Positions 43,073-60,389 of a stretch of 64,000 bases of DNA are shown in pieces. The stretch comes from Hirudinaria manillensis (taxonomy: Eukaryota > Annelida > Clitellata > Hirudinida > Hirudinidae): assembly GCA_034509925.1 (NCBI GenBank), contig CM067533.1, positions 5,324,035-5,388,034 on the forward strand, read 5' to 3'. A model generated the notes under the pieces. That model saw only the letters and a list, made by a program, of their open reading frames with translations, was not told the DNA's origin and did not search any database. Numbering within the stretch: the stretch's first letter is position 1; every line of letters begins with the position of its first letter. A program made the position numbers and the translations under genes.

Positions 43073-45294
43073 ATTTTATAAAGCTGTTCGACTTTAAAAC
43101 ATCAAAATAATATAACATATACAATTTCCGATTTAAAACATTAAATAAAATCAAAACCCGTTCATATAACGGGTGACAAAAACACCCCCACCTCTTGTGC
43201 GAAAATCAGCAGACGACAAGCTAATACCAAAAGGGAATTTATCAAAATATTCCGAAACAACGTTGGTCATACAATCAATTATAATTTTTTTACATATTTT
43301 TAATCACCCTAATTAAATTAATTTACGCAGCAGGTTTTGAAATGCTCTTTTGAGCATTTTCATTCAGTTTGTTTATCTAAATTTACTCCTATTTTTCACA
43401 GGAGGTAACCTTATTTATTTAATTTTTAAATAATGTTTTTTAATGAATAACACATAAGATTTATTTTTTTGAAGGAGGCATCCAGAGGGCTACGTTCTAA
43501 AACTTTTAAATCATTTGTATTCAATATAAATCAAATAAAATAAATACGTCGGTCTTACAAATACGATCTTCTAGGAATTGTCACCTTTTTACAAAAAGGC
43601 AAATTTTAATACAAAAATTATCACAAACAATAGGCTGAATATTAATAAAATTCAGTTCTAGGCAAAAACATTTTAATGTGAACATTTTCATTTGTTTTAA
43701 AACTAATACCTTTAGCTTAGCCAGCGACCAATACAAGTCACCTATGACATATAAATTGAACTGCATGAAGTGTATATACAGTAAAATCTGCCTCATGGGA
43801 CAGCTTACAAGTATCCTTTTGAGGAGTTTGTCCATTTTATCAGATTTCTATGTTAAACTAAGAAAAATAGTTCTACAAATCTTTATAAAGAAGGCGAAAT
43901 AAACACAATTCATGAAAAATATATTAGCTAACCTTTGCTTATGAAGGACTTGGATATCAATTTAAAGAAGAGAGCAGTCTCATCATATTTGAAAATATCT
44001 TCCATGGATTAGTCCTTGCAAAGATACGAAAGCTATTCCACTCTGCAACACCTTTCGACCATGGAACATTACAACTTTCACAATTCATAAATGAAAACTT
44101 AATGTCATTTCTTTTGTTGGGCGATTCAAAACGTTTAAGCATTTCCATTTTATTTTCTAATAAAAGCCAATATTTCTTCTGTGAATCCATAGCAATTAAT
44201 TTACCGATAACGAAACAGCCTTATAACAAAATGAATGAAAGTCAAAGATACAAATCAAAGTAAACGATGCTTTTCCGTGAAAAATTTTAAAACATTTAAG
44301 GAATTTTCGGAAAAAAGCAAACATCCTTATTAACAGTTTTGGAACAATTTCAGGCATGCTCTTGGTCAAGTTTGAGAGGTTTGACACGGCAAATAAGCGT
44401 CAAATTGCATTTGGAAAAATTGGTTCCTGGTAAAAGAGGCCCTAAGGACAGGTTTTACTCTATTCTCGGGTGTTCCAATTCAAAGGTTTTATTGTAATTG
44501 ATGAATCTATTATTGCTATTTATCAATTAGTAATCAAATGAATAATATAACTTATACCACACCTGGTATGGTGTCAACCTGGAAACGTAGAGTTGGATCA
44601 CGTGAAGCTTTCCCATAAAAATAAATAATAAATTTCATTTAACTAAAATTAGCTAGGGCTACTTTGAGATTTCTTGATATTGCAGCAAATGCTTCTGGTG
44701 CGACATAAATCGTGGTAAAGAATCACTGAGAACTCAGAAAGTCTAGGTTACATGGAGTTATCAAGAAATATGTTGAACGAAAAACTATAATTATGGCGTT
44801 AACAGGGATACATGTTCATATTCCTGTCAGTTGTAGCAATTATTTTTGTATTTTAAGTTTGCTTGTTCAACATAAAGCGCAGCCATCTTGGCTTTTGACT
44901 AATACGTGAAATTAACAATGTATGTGTTATACATATTCAAAATTATTAATATATAAAATTCATTTCCAGGTTAATATTTGGTATCATAGGAAATTTCATT
45001 TCGACCTTAAACTTCATGAATAACTGTATCCTACCATAAAAATTAATGACTAATGAGATCTATAATTTATAAAAGCAATTATCTTAGATTGAGTGCCGAA
45101 AAATGTGAATTCCGGAGAAATGGAGGGTAGGAGAGTGTACTGAGACAGGTGCTGGGCGCCTGTATCGATCTTATTTCTGCTACAACGCCTGCTAATTATG
45201 AGGAGCTACATTGGAAGCAAGCGACGACGTGGTTTCACCATTTCAATCTTTTCATTCCCTCAGAACATCATTTCCAAGAAGCCTGACATTCGAA
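43073..45294. other. Intergenic, no gene resolved
   Basis: Minus frames of 60-85 codons occur at 43581-43835, 43957-44190 and 44196-44387. None shows a recognisable domain or convincing splice structure, so I do not call a gene. Confidence 0.4.
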
Positions 45295-48200
45295 ATGGAT
45301 TTTAAAAAACTTGCTTCAGAAGCTGGCACATTGTTCAACAGGGCGAAGCAAGTGAGAAAAACATTTTTGCTAGCGTCTGTTGTCGTCATTTGTTTAATGA
45401 GTACAATTAATCTAACATATTTATCTAATTTATTATTATTTTTAATCCGCAGTTTACGGAAGAAATTTTGGGACAAGCCGAGAAGACGGAATTGGATCCT
45501 CAGCTTGAAGCCCTACTTCTAAAGGCAGACAAAACAAAACAGTGGACGGAAAAAATCTTGAAACAGACAGAATCAGTACTTCAGCCAAATCCAAGTAATC
45601 AAGATAATAAAAAAAAAACAAGATTCAGTTCAGTAAAAGTGAAATGATTCCCAATCTTTTAAGACGTACGATTGGAGGAATTTCTCTACGAAAAAGTCCA
45701 AGGAAAGAAGCCTTCGCGTCTCGTTGAAAACGATGTCCTTGGTCAGTCTATGATAGACGCTGGCAGTGAGTTCGGGCCCGGCACAGGATACGGTTTGTTG
45801 AATTAGTTGGTTCAATTTATTTTTTAATTATTTTAAACAAAATTATAAAAGAATTTATCTAACAAAATTTTGCTGAAATTATCATCGTGCTTTATCTTCT
45901 GCTGATAGTTTGAGGTTCATTTTAGATGCTTGCAACCTTTCCGACTACAATATCTTCTATGTTTTTATTATTATTTCAAAATAATTGGTAATAAAGTAAT
46001 ATTATTTCAGTTTATTATTCAGTTTTATTATAAAGTTTATTATTTCAAAATAATTGGTAATAAAGTGATAATAGCAATAAAGAAGACACCTTAATATTTG
46101 TTAAAATACTATCATGTTATTATAATTCGTAATTTAATAACTGAATATCTATATGAATGTTTTCCAATGTCTCCGAAATTTCATGACTCTAGCGAAATAT
46201 TTAAAACAGATAAAAAAAATTATTTACAAAATTAAAAAATTATTATGAATTATGTTTGTAGTTAAATTACTTTTTACCAAGTTTGACATTCTTATACACT
46301 TCAATTACAATATCATAGAAATGTAATTTAGAGCAAAATATCACATTAAAAACACGAAATCTTTTCAAAACAAGAGAAACACTTGAAACATAAAAAAAAT
46401 TCATTGCTTATTCATCAAACATATTTTGCAAATCCGTTGCGAATCATTTTACCGGAGGTCTCTCTAATTATAACAATTATAATTATAAATTATAAAATTA
46501 TTTGCACTCATCATTTAATCGATGCTTCCTGGTACTCATTTCTTTAGATTCATTGGATTTAGATAAGTTTAGTTGTTGGTCGAGAACGTATATGATAGAT
46601 AATAACCTGTTGGTCGCTAGATTGATGGATTCCAAGTATCGAACGGTTCGTTGAAGATGTATATGAAGATTTTATAGGCAGATAAACATAATAATAGTAT
46701 GTCGCTAGTGGTTTTTCACGTTTTAACTCAGAACAAAGTCAAATATGCATAATTTTGGTTGTTTTTTGAAATATGGGTTCAAATGCTTGTACCATTTCCA
46801 ATTCAATGAGAATCCATTTAAGCCTGGTAGAAGAATCAACAATGAATGACTAAATAGACTAAATATAAAATTTTTTTAAATTGTTGATAAAGAATTACAA
46901 ATTCAAAGGAAGCACCTTGATTCGTTGCGGACAAACACAACAGAAACTGGGTCAGGCCCAGAGAGACTTCATCCAAGCTGCTGCTAAGAACTTCCTCCAG
47001 CCATTCAATGTGTTCCTAGAAGGAGACATGAAGACCATACAAGTAGGATTTTTTAGCTTTGCTTGACAATCGCTTCACTTCATAAATTGAAAACTTTCGT
47101 TTTCAGAAAGAAAGGAAAGTATTGGACATGAAAAGACTTGATTTAGACGCGGCTAAAACAAAACTGAGGAAATTGAAAGCCTTGCCTGCTAAGGACACTG
47201 TAAGTTGTCGCTTCCCATTAATTGATTTCTTACAACCAAGGCATGTTTTCTTTCCCAAGGAGTCCGGAGACCTCGTGGCAAAAGTACGACTTTTTTAGTT
47301 CGATTTTTTAACAATGACACTGCCATTTTAAGTGGCATCAAAGAAGTTCGAGTGCAATAAGTAGACGTGACTTGATAAATTGGTGATTCGTTCGTATTCG
47401 CCTAACAGAATGGTCACACTATTTTGTTTAAATAAAAACTATCTATCTTTGATGTGCTATCAAATGTATCTATTTATCCTTGTTCGATATATTGTATTAA
47501 TTAATTTGAAAAATTTTTTATTAAATTTTTATACATTTTAGGCTGAAATAGAACTCAGGATGGCACAATCAGAATTTGATAAACAATCAGAAGTGACAAA
47601 GTTACTGCTAGAAAGTCTCGCCAGTGCCCATGTATGTTTATCTAGGATTCATTTGTCATTCCTTCGCAAGATTTGCTAGTTTATTTTTGAATGGTTATAT
47701 TTAATATTATTAAAATTAAAAGGAGGCTAATGATTTTGTAAATTGCAGGCTCATCATCTGAGATGCTTGTACGATTTTATCGAAGCGGAAATGACATATT
47801 TCTCCCAGTGTAATCTATACATGACTGATTTGCAAAGACAACTTGGAAGGTTAATTTATAAAAAAAAATAATTTAACTAAAATTTACAAATTATTTTGGC
47901 AATGGCGGGTCTTGCTCACTTGGACCGGGGAGGAAAATTTAGCGGAATAGGACAAGAGGAAATGTATGCAAATGTATGCATCGTCCCTTCTCCCCTTAGC
48001 CATCTTAAAAACTTAGAAAACACCACTGTATTCGGGTGAAATAAGTACAAATTCCTAGTATTTGTCAAACGAATAAGTTATTAGAATATCTGTCAAATTT
48101 CTGTCAGGATAATGTTTAAAAATGTCAAAAAATCTAAATTGTAAATGGAATGGTAACATTCCTGAACGAACAATGTGTGCAGGATGGGTCTGCCTATCAT

Positions 48201-48820
48201 TTCTATTGGGGCGGAACTTACAACAATCAGCTAGAAAGCTTTTTTTGTTTTATCCCTTCAGTGGATTGCACGGACCTTTCCCGTTTTAAACATTTACAAA
48301 GTTGGGCTGATTGATATAGCTACCTAGGGGCAATCGAAATGGATCATATATTAGTTCCGGAAGTACCCGTATTTTTTTTTTATTCTGCTGCAAATCGAAG
48401 GTGCAAATCCTGAAGTCTCCCAAAAAATTTTGGAGAACTACAAATATTAACAAGAATATGAAGATAGCATTTGACTTGAAATTTCGCTTTAGGATCAGTT
48501 CAATATATATATTATATATATATATATTATTTATGTTGATCATTATATATTATTTATTAGAGAGTAAAATGACTTAGAAGTAAGTTAAAACTGAAAAAGG
48601 CGCCCGAACGCTGCACCGGTAGAAAAGAGCAATGGGTGGAAATACAGATGTGATTGATCAAATTGCTTGTTATCCAGCTTGTTAAATTTGTGATTTTGTA
48701 TTTGCTTCAATCAGTTTTGAATCTTCGGCAACAATTGCTTCAAAGCCTGCTGTTACTTCTCAAGACGGGTTTGAATACAAAATGACGGAACTTTCCCTCA
48801 AGAGTGATGACGTTAGTTAA
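45295..48820 (+). CDS. SH3GLB: Endophilin-B type BAR protein, SH3 domain not found
   Basis: N-BAR protein that bends membranes; endophilin B acts at mitochondria, Golgi and autophagosomes. Eight exons join in phase: 45295-45351, 45453-45594, 45664-45792, 46909-47042, 47107-47199, 47542-47631, 47749-47849, 48715-48820, giving 283 residues against about 365 in human SH3GLB1. Matches from memory: the amphipathic start (MDFKKLASEAGTLFNRAKQ), GQSMIDAGSEFGPGTGYG, QRDFIQAAAKNFLQPF, ERKVLDMKRLDLDAAKTKL, FDKQSEVTKLLLE and HHLRCLYDFIEAEMTYF. The BAR domain is complete (about residues 20-250). The frame then ends at TAA after SLKSDDVS, although GTTAGT there is also a usable donor. No SH3 (ALYDYDA-like) exon was found downstream. 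Confidence 0.88.
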
Positions 48821-51800
48821 TTTTACTTTAGAGTTTGTAGAGCAGACGCCATTTAAAAGTGAATGTGGAATGTAAATTAATTAAACCACTTTATTTCGCT
48901 ACGTAATAATGCTATCGAAACTTTATTTATTTATTTCAGTGAAAGCAATAACATCCCCCCTCGAATTACTTTCTACAAAGCACCTTCTAGGCTTCTTCAA
49001 ATTCATTTTTGTAAAGCATTCTAGCATTTCCAAATGTTGTCTAGTGATTAATGGTCGTGATAAGCCACCAAGTGCTGTAGCAAGCAATATTGGTCAAGAG
49101 TTCCTTTGCTCAAGGACTGGGGAAGGCAAGAACGGTTTTTAGCTCATTAATCTTCTAGTTGTAGTTTTGCTATACATATATGCAGTCGATATTTTTGTGT
49201 CTAATTAGACTACTTTTTGCCTTTTAAATGTACACTTGGTCCACTACTTTTGTTCTTGCGAACATCCTAGCAGTTGCTTGTAAAAGGTCGAATCAAAGAA
49301 AAATGAAGACCGTTTGGGTGATTTCAATATTTTTATTTTGTTTCATGAGTTCTACTTGAAAGTGTTCTCGGCTATAGAAATTATTATTATTATTATTATT
49401 ATTAAATGCAGGTGTCCTCAAACGTTTTAAGTAAAAAGAATTGCAATGATTAATAGCGAAATGGAGACATCGCGTTGTATTTTTCTAATTGATGTTTCCT
49501 TGAATTGAATTACGAGAACATAATCGTTCAAAATTATGTGTTGTTCCGCGATAAATAAGAATAATAGAGGTTAAAGAACGAGAAAAAGACTGGGAAAAAC
49601 CACTCCAACATTTTACTTAAAAGTACAGATGAAGTCTAGTTTTTTTTTCGGTCGGATGTGATCGGATATTTTATGACTTAAATGTTCTTCAGTCAACATC
49701 ACATCAATTAATGAATGTACAACTACAACTTATCCTATATGCATCTAAAAAATGATAAAGTAGAATAATGGTTTAACCTTAAAATCATTTATAGATTTGA
49801 GTTTCTTTTAGAATACTACAAAGAATATACTGCAGGTCAATCTATTTGATCTGATTTTAGAAGTTGGTAAAAACTTAACTAACAGTCTAAAAACTAATGC
49901 GTACTATTAACAGAAAATTTGCGAAAAGTAATTTGTAAGCCGTCCATAGCAGCAAACAAGTTAATGTGCCTGAGAAGCCTCGATCTGTCAGTGATGAAGG
50001 AACTGCACTTTTGCATTTTGAACCGCTAATGCCATCGGTCTGATCATGAAATAGGATCTGTGCATGGGAGGGCTGCATTTTGAAGAGATAAAAGTGAAAA
50101 AAAGAAAATAAAAATCTAAATTTTATACCGAAATGAGTCTTCAAATTTGTAACGTTGTGCTGTTTTTAGCGCTTATAGTTCAACCACATTAATACATTGT
50201 ATAATAAGCATTGTAAAAGACGACGGTCTTCGACTAATAGCCACAATCTAAAGTTGTTTGTTTAGATCTGTGATTGTAATCCTATGAACATAAATACTTT
50301 GAGGGTTTTCCGGAATTTTGAGTCATATTGTTGTCGCTATAAGAACGGAAAGGGGGTAGCTAATCAAAAAAGGAGGCAGCAAATCGAATTACCTCCCCGG
50401 GCGGCAAAAACGCCACTAGATCAGACAGTCGATTTTGGCGTGGTTCTGGAAGACATTGTGACAGCTCATCTTTTGTACTGCTCCTCTCTAGCGGATCGAT
50501 CTGCAGCATTGTTTTTTTTTTCTCGAAGATTTCATCAAAATGGCCAAAAACTGGATTATTTTTGGAGTGAATGAAGCACTGAATCCGGAGGCTGATGTAG
50601 ACTGAAGAACGCAAATTTCGGACTAAAATTATAATAAAACCGTCGTTTTTTGATTTTATCTGAGAGATCTACTAACCAGATTTTTCCAATTTCATATCAG
50701 TCTTTTTTGTACTTCTCGATTTGCATAACTCTTGACCTTGGGTCTCATTCATTGATCGGCGACCATCCGGTACGAACGGCTTGACTCTACTGCATTTTCT
50801 TAGCGATAAAAAATTTGACATATATAATATTGTAAAAGCTGTTATAAAATATGACATATAAATTACATACTAGTCCATGACCTTAAAAGGACTTCACTTT
50901 AGACTTCTCCAGGAAGGAAAACTCCACGCAATCTAATGAGATGACCTCTTTTGAGAAGCTAATAATTAGTTCATACTTTCGAAGCATTCTTTCTGTGTTA
51001 ATAGTTTTAACAAATTCCTCCCTTCTCAAAGTGATAAAATATATGTAAAGCCAGTGGGGCTGGAGAAAAATTAATCCCAGGGGAAAAATTATGTTTTCCC
51101 ACATGGTTTCACCCAGATATCTTAGAGGGAGAAATTTTCTCATAAAAATCTCAAATTTCCCTCGAAACGGCGGATAATAATTGCCTGAAAACATGTCTAC
51201 ATGATGATCTGTCCTCCATCCTTCATGTCCAACAGGGGTCTAGATATAATAATATATTGATATATCACTATATAATATCCTGCTAAAGATTTATAGATTC
51301 GCGTGTGTCAGTATCAATCAGTTAATAATCGCTCCTCATTTCTCATTTTTAATAACTATGTTTATCTTTTTTAAATCAACTTACTATATTTGAATGGATG
51401 GCTTCCTTAACTTAATATATTTTTGTTATGTTAATTACTCTTGCGCTAAAGTAATTTTTAACTTTCCCAAGTTCTTTCTCACTTCCCAACTCACGATCTT
51501 AATCTCTATTTAAACCTAACATTCAAAAAGTAACCAGTTAGTTTTAATTAATACTGGTATATTAATAAAACAACCAATTAGCAAGTCTACTACCAAAGAG
51601 ATATTCTTTAAAATATCTTTACCGATTTAAGAATTTTATTTCGTCTCCAAAATATGTAAAACATGTTTTAACGGAAAGTTTTCCAAAATAATAATCAAAT
51701 AGCAAGTCAAAATAAAAATCGTTTGACTCCACTCACAATATCGTTCGCTGGTTTTATCGCCGAGTGAAACTCGATTGTTTTCAAAAAATCTTTGGTGACA

Positions 51801-52021
51801 CCAAGGCTCTCCGCATTATAAACGAGCCTAGCCGTTTGTATAGATTAATCTTTAAAAATCCCTTACTGGTTGTTCGTGAAATACTGTAGCAATCCATTTA
51901 ATATGTGTTTGACGTTTCGATGGATTATTGACTGATTGAATAAGAAGCAGCATAGTTTGATTTTCAATAAATATTGCTTGCGAAATAATACCATTGGATT
52001 TTTATCAAATTCCTTGTTACT
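48821..52021. other. 3' region of endophilin B and intergenic DNA, possible stray exons
   Basis: Two open stretches look weakly coding on the plus strand: about 49040-49140 (contains RDKPPSAVASNIGQEF) and about 49940-50043 (contains VPEKPRSVSDEGTALLHFEP, then a stop). The second has a faint likeness to the first strand of an SH3 domain. I could not join either to the endophilin frame with good phase. A (TTA)n run lies at 49383-49405. A 103-codon minus frame at 50883-51194 is unrecognised. Confidence 0.3.
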
Positions 52022-54588
52022 ATGAGTGGAGAGTCAGTGACACCAAAAAAGGTCGGAATTTAGCAATTTTTTAATATAAATCATCTTGTGATTTTGAAAT
52101 CTCAACAATTTTGGAAAACAGTATTTAACTATCGTTTTTCTACTAAAATTTTTTTGTTATCTTTTAAACGGTTTCATAATTGTTATTGGTTTGACATTTG
52201 TATTTGCATCTATTTTGATAGTGCAGTAGTGTTTTCTTCCATGTTTTTGCTAAAACATTTTATAAGAAATTATTGTATATGAAATTATTTCAAATGAAAA
52301 AATTCATTTCAACAATGTTAGTGAAGTTTAGTTAAATCTCATCACAATCTGTTTGGTTGTGATTCCAATTAACCTATGTTTCACTTTTAGATGAAATATT
52401 CCAAAAGTGACCTTACTCATTTACAAAAAGAAGAATTAGTTGAAAAATTCATGAAACTTCAGAATCATGTTGATTATCTTAATGCAAGGTTGCAAAAGCC
52501 AGGTAATATTTCTATATTTGATATAACTTAATAATAAACACATTGCTTGCTATGTGTAGCCTTGAGAATGTGCCTAACATTAAACATAAATAATATTCTG
52601 GATTATTTAGAAACAGTAATGGCAACTCCCTTGATTGCATACAAACTGTTGGCTCTATTTGTATCAGAAAATATTTAAATCTGATAAGCAGTTATTCATA
52701 GTACTTCTTACAAATTTTATCTAATAGGGAGTCAGCAGACATTTTGAGGCCAAAGTAGAAATGATTGATTATGTCATTCACAATTTATAGTAGTTTTTTT
52801 GGGTGAGCACCAATGAATGTCTTGAAATTTCCTAAAATCTAAAGAACGATCTGTAGAGATTGCTGGTAATATTTATAACAAACATTATTATCAAATTATT
52901 TACTTCTTGACAAGAGTCTAGATTAGGTTAAGTGGAGCTATGATTAGTATAGAATGTTTTGATAATAACTAGGCTGTTGACTAATTTACAAGTTTCTTGA
53001 CTATCCTTTGGCTTTGCAGAGGAAGAGGAGATACGACAAAACTCTCTGAAATTGAAGGCACAACTTCAGGAAGGCATTCAAAGAGAAGGAATTCTGGTTA
53101 TGAGGTTGGCAATGAAGGAACAAGAAGTCCAAGAGTTGCTGGTTTGATTCAAAGATTATAATTTTAATTGAACTTGTACTAGAAAACAGAACAAGACAAG
53201 TTGGTTTTCTTACACAAAATGTGCATTGTGTACCAATGCAGGCTCAGATCCAAGAAATGAAACAAGCTCAGAGTAGGAGTTCCGTTCAGCTTCGGTCATC
53301 TGTCCTGGATCCTGCTATCAACCTCATGTACCATCAAATGCAAAAGGAAATAGAAAGCCTTAAGGCCAAACTTGAGCAGACAAAAGGGGATGTTGCTGCA
53401 ATCAAGTTTACTCCAGAAAGGTTTTTCCTTTCCATTATCTTTTTCAGATTTCTAGGAGTGATTTTTGTAAAATGAGCCTATTTGGATCCCTGTGATGTTA
53501 GCCCTCTCTTTTCTTTAGTAATTGAACTAGAACGAGCAATTGTATTTTGTGATATTATTCTGATATCATTGTTGGTCAACAAATTTGAATAATTTTTTTA
53601 TATTTTAGCCAAACTGGTAAAAGGCTTGTTGCAAAGTGCCATTCTCTGATGATTGAAAATGAAGAGATTGGCAGGATGCTTTCATCTGGGTCTATCTCAA
53701 AATTAGAGGGTGAACTTGCCTTGGAGAAACAACTGGTCACACTCAGCAAAAGGGCAGAGGAAAGTCTGTATGATTTTTTTTATCCTTTAGTCTTATCTGG
53801 AAAACCCTTCTCATTAGGATTGTAACATTTATTTTAACTTTTGCCATTCATACAAATTAGGTTGTGAGAGATTGATGCTGGAAACAGATTCAGAACTTGA
53901 GGAGATGCAAGCGGCATTAATAGAATACCAAATCAGCTTAAAGCAATGCCAAGAAAAGTTAAAGCTGTCCACAGAGGAGAACCATGAGCTGAAATCCTTG
54001 CTTAAAGGGAGGTCCGTAGCCAATGATAAAACGTCTAAAAGGGAAGTTACCGAGGGAGACTCGAGACATGAATCCAACCACAAGGACAATCATCCACGTC
54101 ACTCGGCAGCTTCTGGAGTGACTGATTCCAAAAAGAGACATACTGAAAAATCGAGCAGCAGCAATAAGACTGCCGGTACCAAGTCCGCAACCACTCAGGA
54201 ACCTTGTCATCAGCAGCGAGTCCAAATATCTACTAAGAACGACTCGACATTGGTTAGCAATGACAGATCAAAGAAGGTTCCACTTTCAGCCAATTCAACT
54301 GATAAAAGAAATAAAAAACATTCTGATGATCGATGTGATACCTCTGATAAGAGTGCTAGGACGAGTGATAAAAATAAGAATTTTTCTAAAAATGACAATT
54401 CGGACAGTTACAAGTCTCGGAAACGTAACATTGAAAATGTTGTGGGCACTGAAGATAAAAATGATGACAGAAAAGCTAAAAGACATCATTTTTCTAGTGA
54501 AGACCATGATAGGACTAAACCTAATGTGTCTGACTTATCTAATGGACCAAAATCGGACAGCTCAATCCATGCAGTTGCTAAAAAATGA
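52022..54588 (+). CDS. WTAP: WTAP, m6A methyltransferase complex regulator
   Basis: Nuclear coiled-coil protein (fl(2)d in Drosophila) that holds METTL3-METTL14 with VIRMA in the m6A writer complex and affects splicing. Six exons join in phase: 52022-52051, 52391-52502, 53020-53141, 53242-53420, 53609-53767, 53871-54588, giving 439 residues. Motifs shared with human WTAP from memory: REGILVMRLAMKEQEVQE, SVQLRSSVLDPAINLMYHQM and KFTPESQTGKRLVAKC, followed by a heptad-like helix ending ISLKQCQEKLKL. Residues about 235-439, all in the last exon, form a disordered Ser/Lys/Asp-rich tail with many KK, RK and SDK clusters, different in sequence from the vertebrate tail. The last acceptor is chosen by phase (GAGAG at 53870). 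AATAAA near 54913. Confidence 0.91.
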
Positions 54589-55350
54589 ACTTTTTTACAA
54601 TTATTACAAAATTTACAGTTTTGAAAACTATTTTAAAATATATTGAATGTCTCATAATTCTGACCTCACCCGATCCGTTACTATCACATAACTTATCCCC
54701 ATCTCCCTGGAATCCCATCATGATTTTTCTCAATTCAAGATTGAGATTAAGATTGGTTAAGGGAAGCTTTAAAAATGCCTAGAATCTACATGCCTAGAGT
54801 GCAACCGGGGTTAGTTTGCGAAAGCTATTAAAGTCTGTCTTCTCACTCGTCACGACATATTAGGGCGTTTTCACTCTCCTCCCAAGAAGCTAGCCGCCAG
54901 TAGCCTCTATCGAATAAACATCGTCTAAACAGTACATCTGCTGGAGCTTTTCGAGACTTAATCTTGATTGTAGATGCTTATAAGGAACAATATCTTCCAA
55001 TTATTGTTACAATTACGGCTTTCGTCCGCATATGGAAAATAGAGAATTGGGGAGCCCAGTACAGTGAGAGGCCTTAAAAATCACAGTTAAATAAATGTTA
55101 AAATTTTAATAGAAAAATGCTTAGTAAAAATAACTGCTCCTTCGAAAAAATCTGTCGACCCAAATTTGGATATTTTACTTTCATAAAAACAAAATATTTT
55201 TAGATTAAATATTTAAATATGCCTTACAAACAAACTAAAATACTATATTTAATTAACATAAATTCTCGGTAGCAGAAACTGCTGCTTTCCTTTATCGAAG
55301 GATATATAGCACTGCCCGTACGTGATTGACCGCTAACTTGGGTCGTCAAT
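54589..55350. other. Gap between WTAP and SDHA
   Basis: WTAP 3' UTR and SDHA upstream region. A GC-richer stretch surrounds the SDHA start. No other gene seen. Confidence 0.4.
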
Positions 55351-59253
<3,903 letters not shown>

Positions 59254-59514
59254 ACACATCTGCCAGTTCGACATTAAATGCTTTTGAACTAAGATTCTGA
59301 CACCTAGCCATGTCGAACATTGTAGAAGAGTTTTCTGTTGAAATTGTACCGTTGAAAATTTTTACTGATCGGTTTCTTATAACTCTACAAGTTGTTGTTA
59401 GGAGAGATCATGTTTGTTAGGTTTGATTCATTGTTTCTTGCGAGCGGCCGTCTGATCGCTCAGCAAGTGGAAGAGTGGTTCGTTGAATCCCGAAATTTGA
59501 CGCACGGCGGTAGG

Positions 59515-59782
59515 TCATTTCTCGGTAGGTTGGGGTCGGTACCATATGTACAGGGCGATAACTGACACTACTATGAATAACATGTAGTTCCTCCTGAAAG
59601 GGTGGAGCAACTTATTATTGAGTGGGCTAAGTGATCTTAAATAATAAGGGTATATTATCTTTAATTTTAATTTAATGAATTTACCTTGATGCGAAGATAG
59701 GGCTTGCCATGTTGATTATCATACCAATAAGTATCATTATGACTGAGATGAACGCTAAGATTGTGTTGGCCGTCTTTGCCAT
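59515..59782 (-). CDS. Candidate small two-helix membrane protein (58 aa)
   Basis: Too short for ordinary gene finding. Two exons, 59782-59685 and 59593-59515, joined by an intron with GTAAAT donor and a TTTCAG acceptor, restore one frame of 58 residues. It starts MAKTANTILAF, has a first hydrophobic helix through LIGMIINM, a basic loop SRRNY, a second helix LFIVVSVIALYIW and a polar tail ending PTEK. That layout resembles small ER or mitochondrial membrane proteins, but I cannot match a family. It lies on the strand opposite the SDHA 3' flank, with its stop 262 bp from the SDHA stop. Chance cannot be excluded at this length; the combination of clean splice sites, hydrophobic helices and no wasted sequence argues for a real gene. 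Confidence 0.48.
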
Positions 59783-60389
59783 TAGTTGAGGTCTTTCACG
59801 ATGGTCAAAACTCGTCCACAGAAAGAGTTGACGTTCCAGCGTGGCGATCTACTTTTTGAAAAAGCGTGAGTGTTGTCGATCTGTTGTTTCTTCCAAGAAC
59901 TGCCAGTTTTAGGCCTAGGGCCTGACTTATTTATACTTATTCTTGTTTATACTCACCCCAGTTTTAAGATTTATTTTGGGAAAAGAAGAGCTGTGAGTGG
60001 TTGGAACCATGGTACTAATGAATTGTTGATGAGGTTTATAGTGGTTAGGGGATGGAGTTTTTGCAAGAGCATATTGAGGTAGAATGGCAATGGTGAGGGA
60101 CCAAGTGTAGATTGCTCTGTGTTTTGTTAAACAGATGGGTTTGGTGTTGGGAATTATGTTTTATTAAAAGGTGGACTCAGTTGCTAGTTCTAAATAGGTT
60201 AAGTCCAATAACTTTTTTACCTTTGGTGTTTTATGGGGAAGGAAATGTAAGATAAGAAATAGGTGGAGATTCTAATTACCATATTTATATATATAATTCA
60301 ATCCAGGCAGCTGTAAGTTGCTAAATGTGCGTACACAAGCTTGAAGTTGTCAATTTAGTCATGGAAAATAACCGATCATCACGCGACGT
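59783..60389. other. Intergenic, possible first exon on plus strand
   Basis: From 59799 an ATG opens about 20 codons (contains LTFQRGDLLFEKA) before a GTGAGT donor. No continuing exon was found before the next gene, and it starts only 17 bp from the opposing small-membrane-protein ATG. Nothing else supported. Confidence 0.25.

Noticed and set aside
43581-44387. Minus frames upstream of the PHD gene as possible HORMA exons
   Set aside because: Their sequence lacks HORMA-like features and they do not join to the PHD exons.
50284-50614. Overlapping plus and minus frames of 85-96 codons
   Set aside because: Both strands are open at once and neither contains an SH3 or other recognisable domain; likely chance in a GC-richer patch.
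50883-51194. 103-codon minus frame
   Set aside because: Longer than most chance frames but no domain, no neighbours and no splice context.
59799-59862. Possible PWWP-domain first exon
   Set aside because: Only about 20 codons, and no following exon with the expected WP motif was found.
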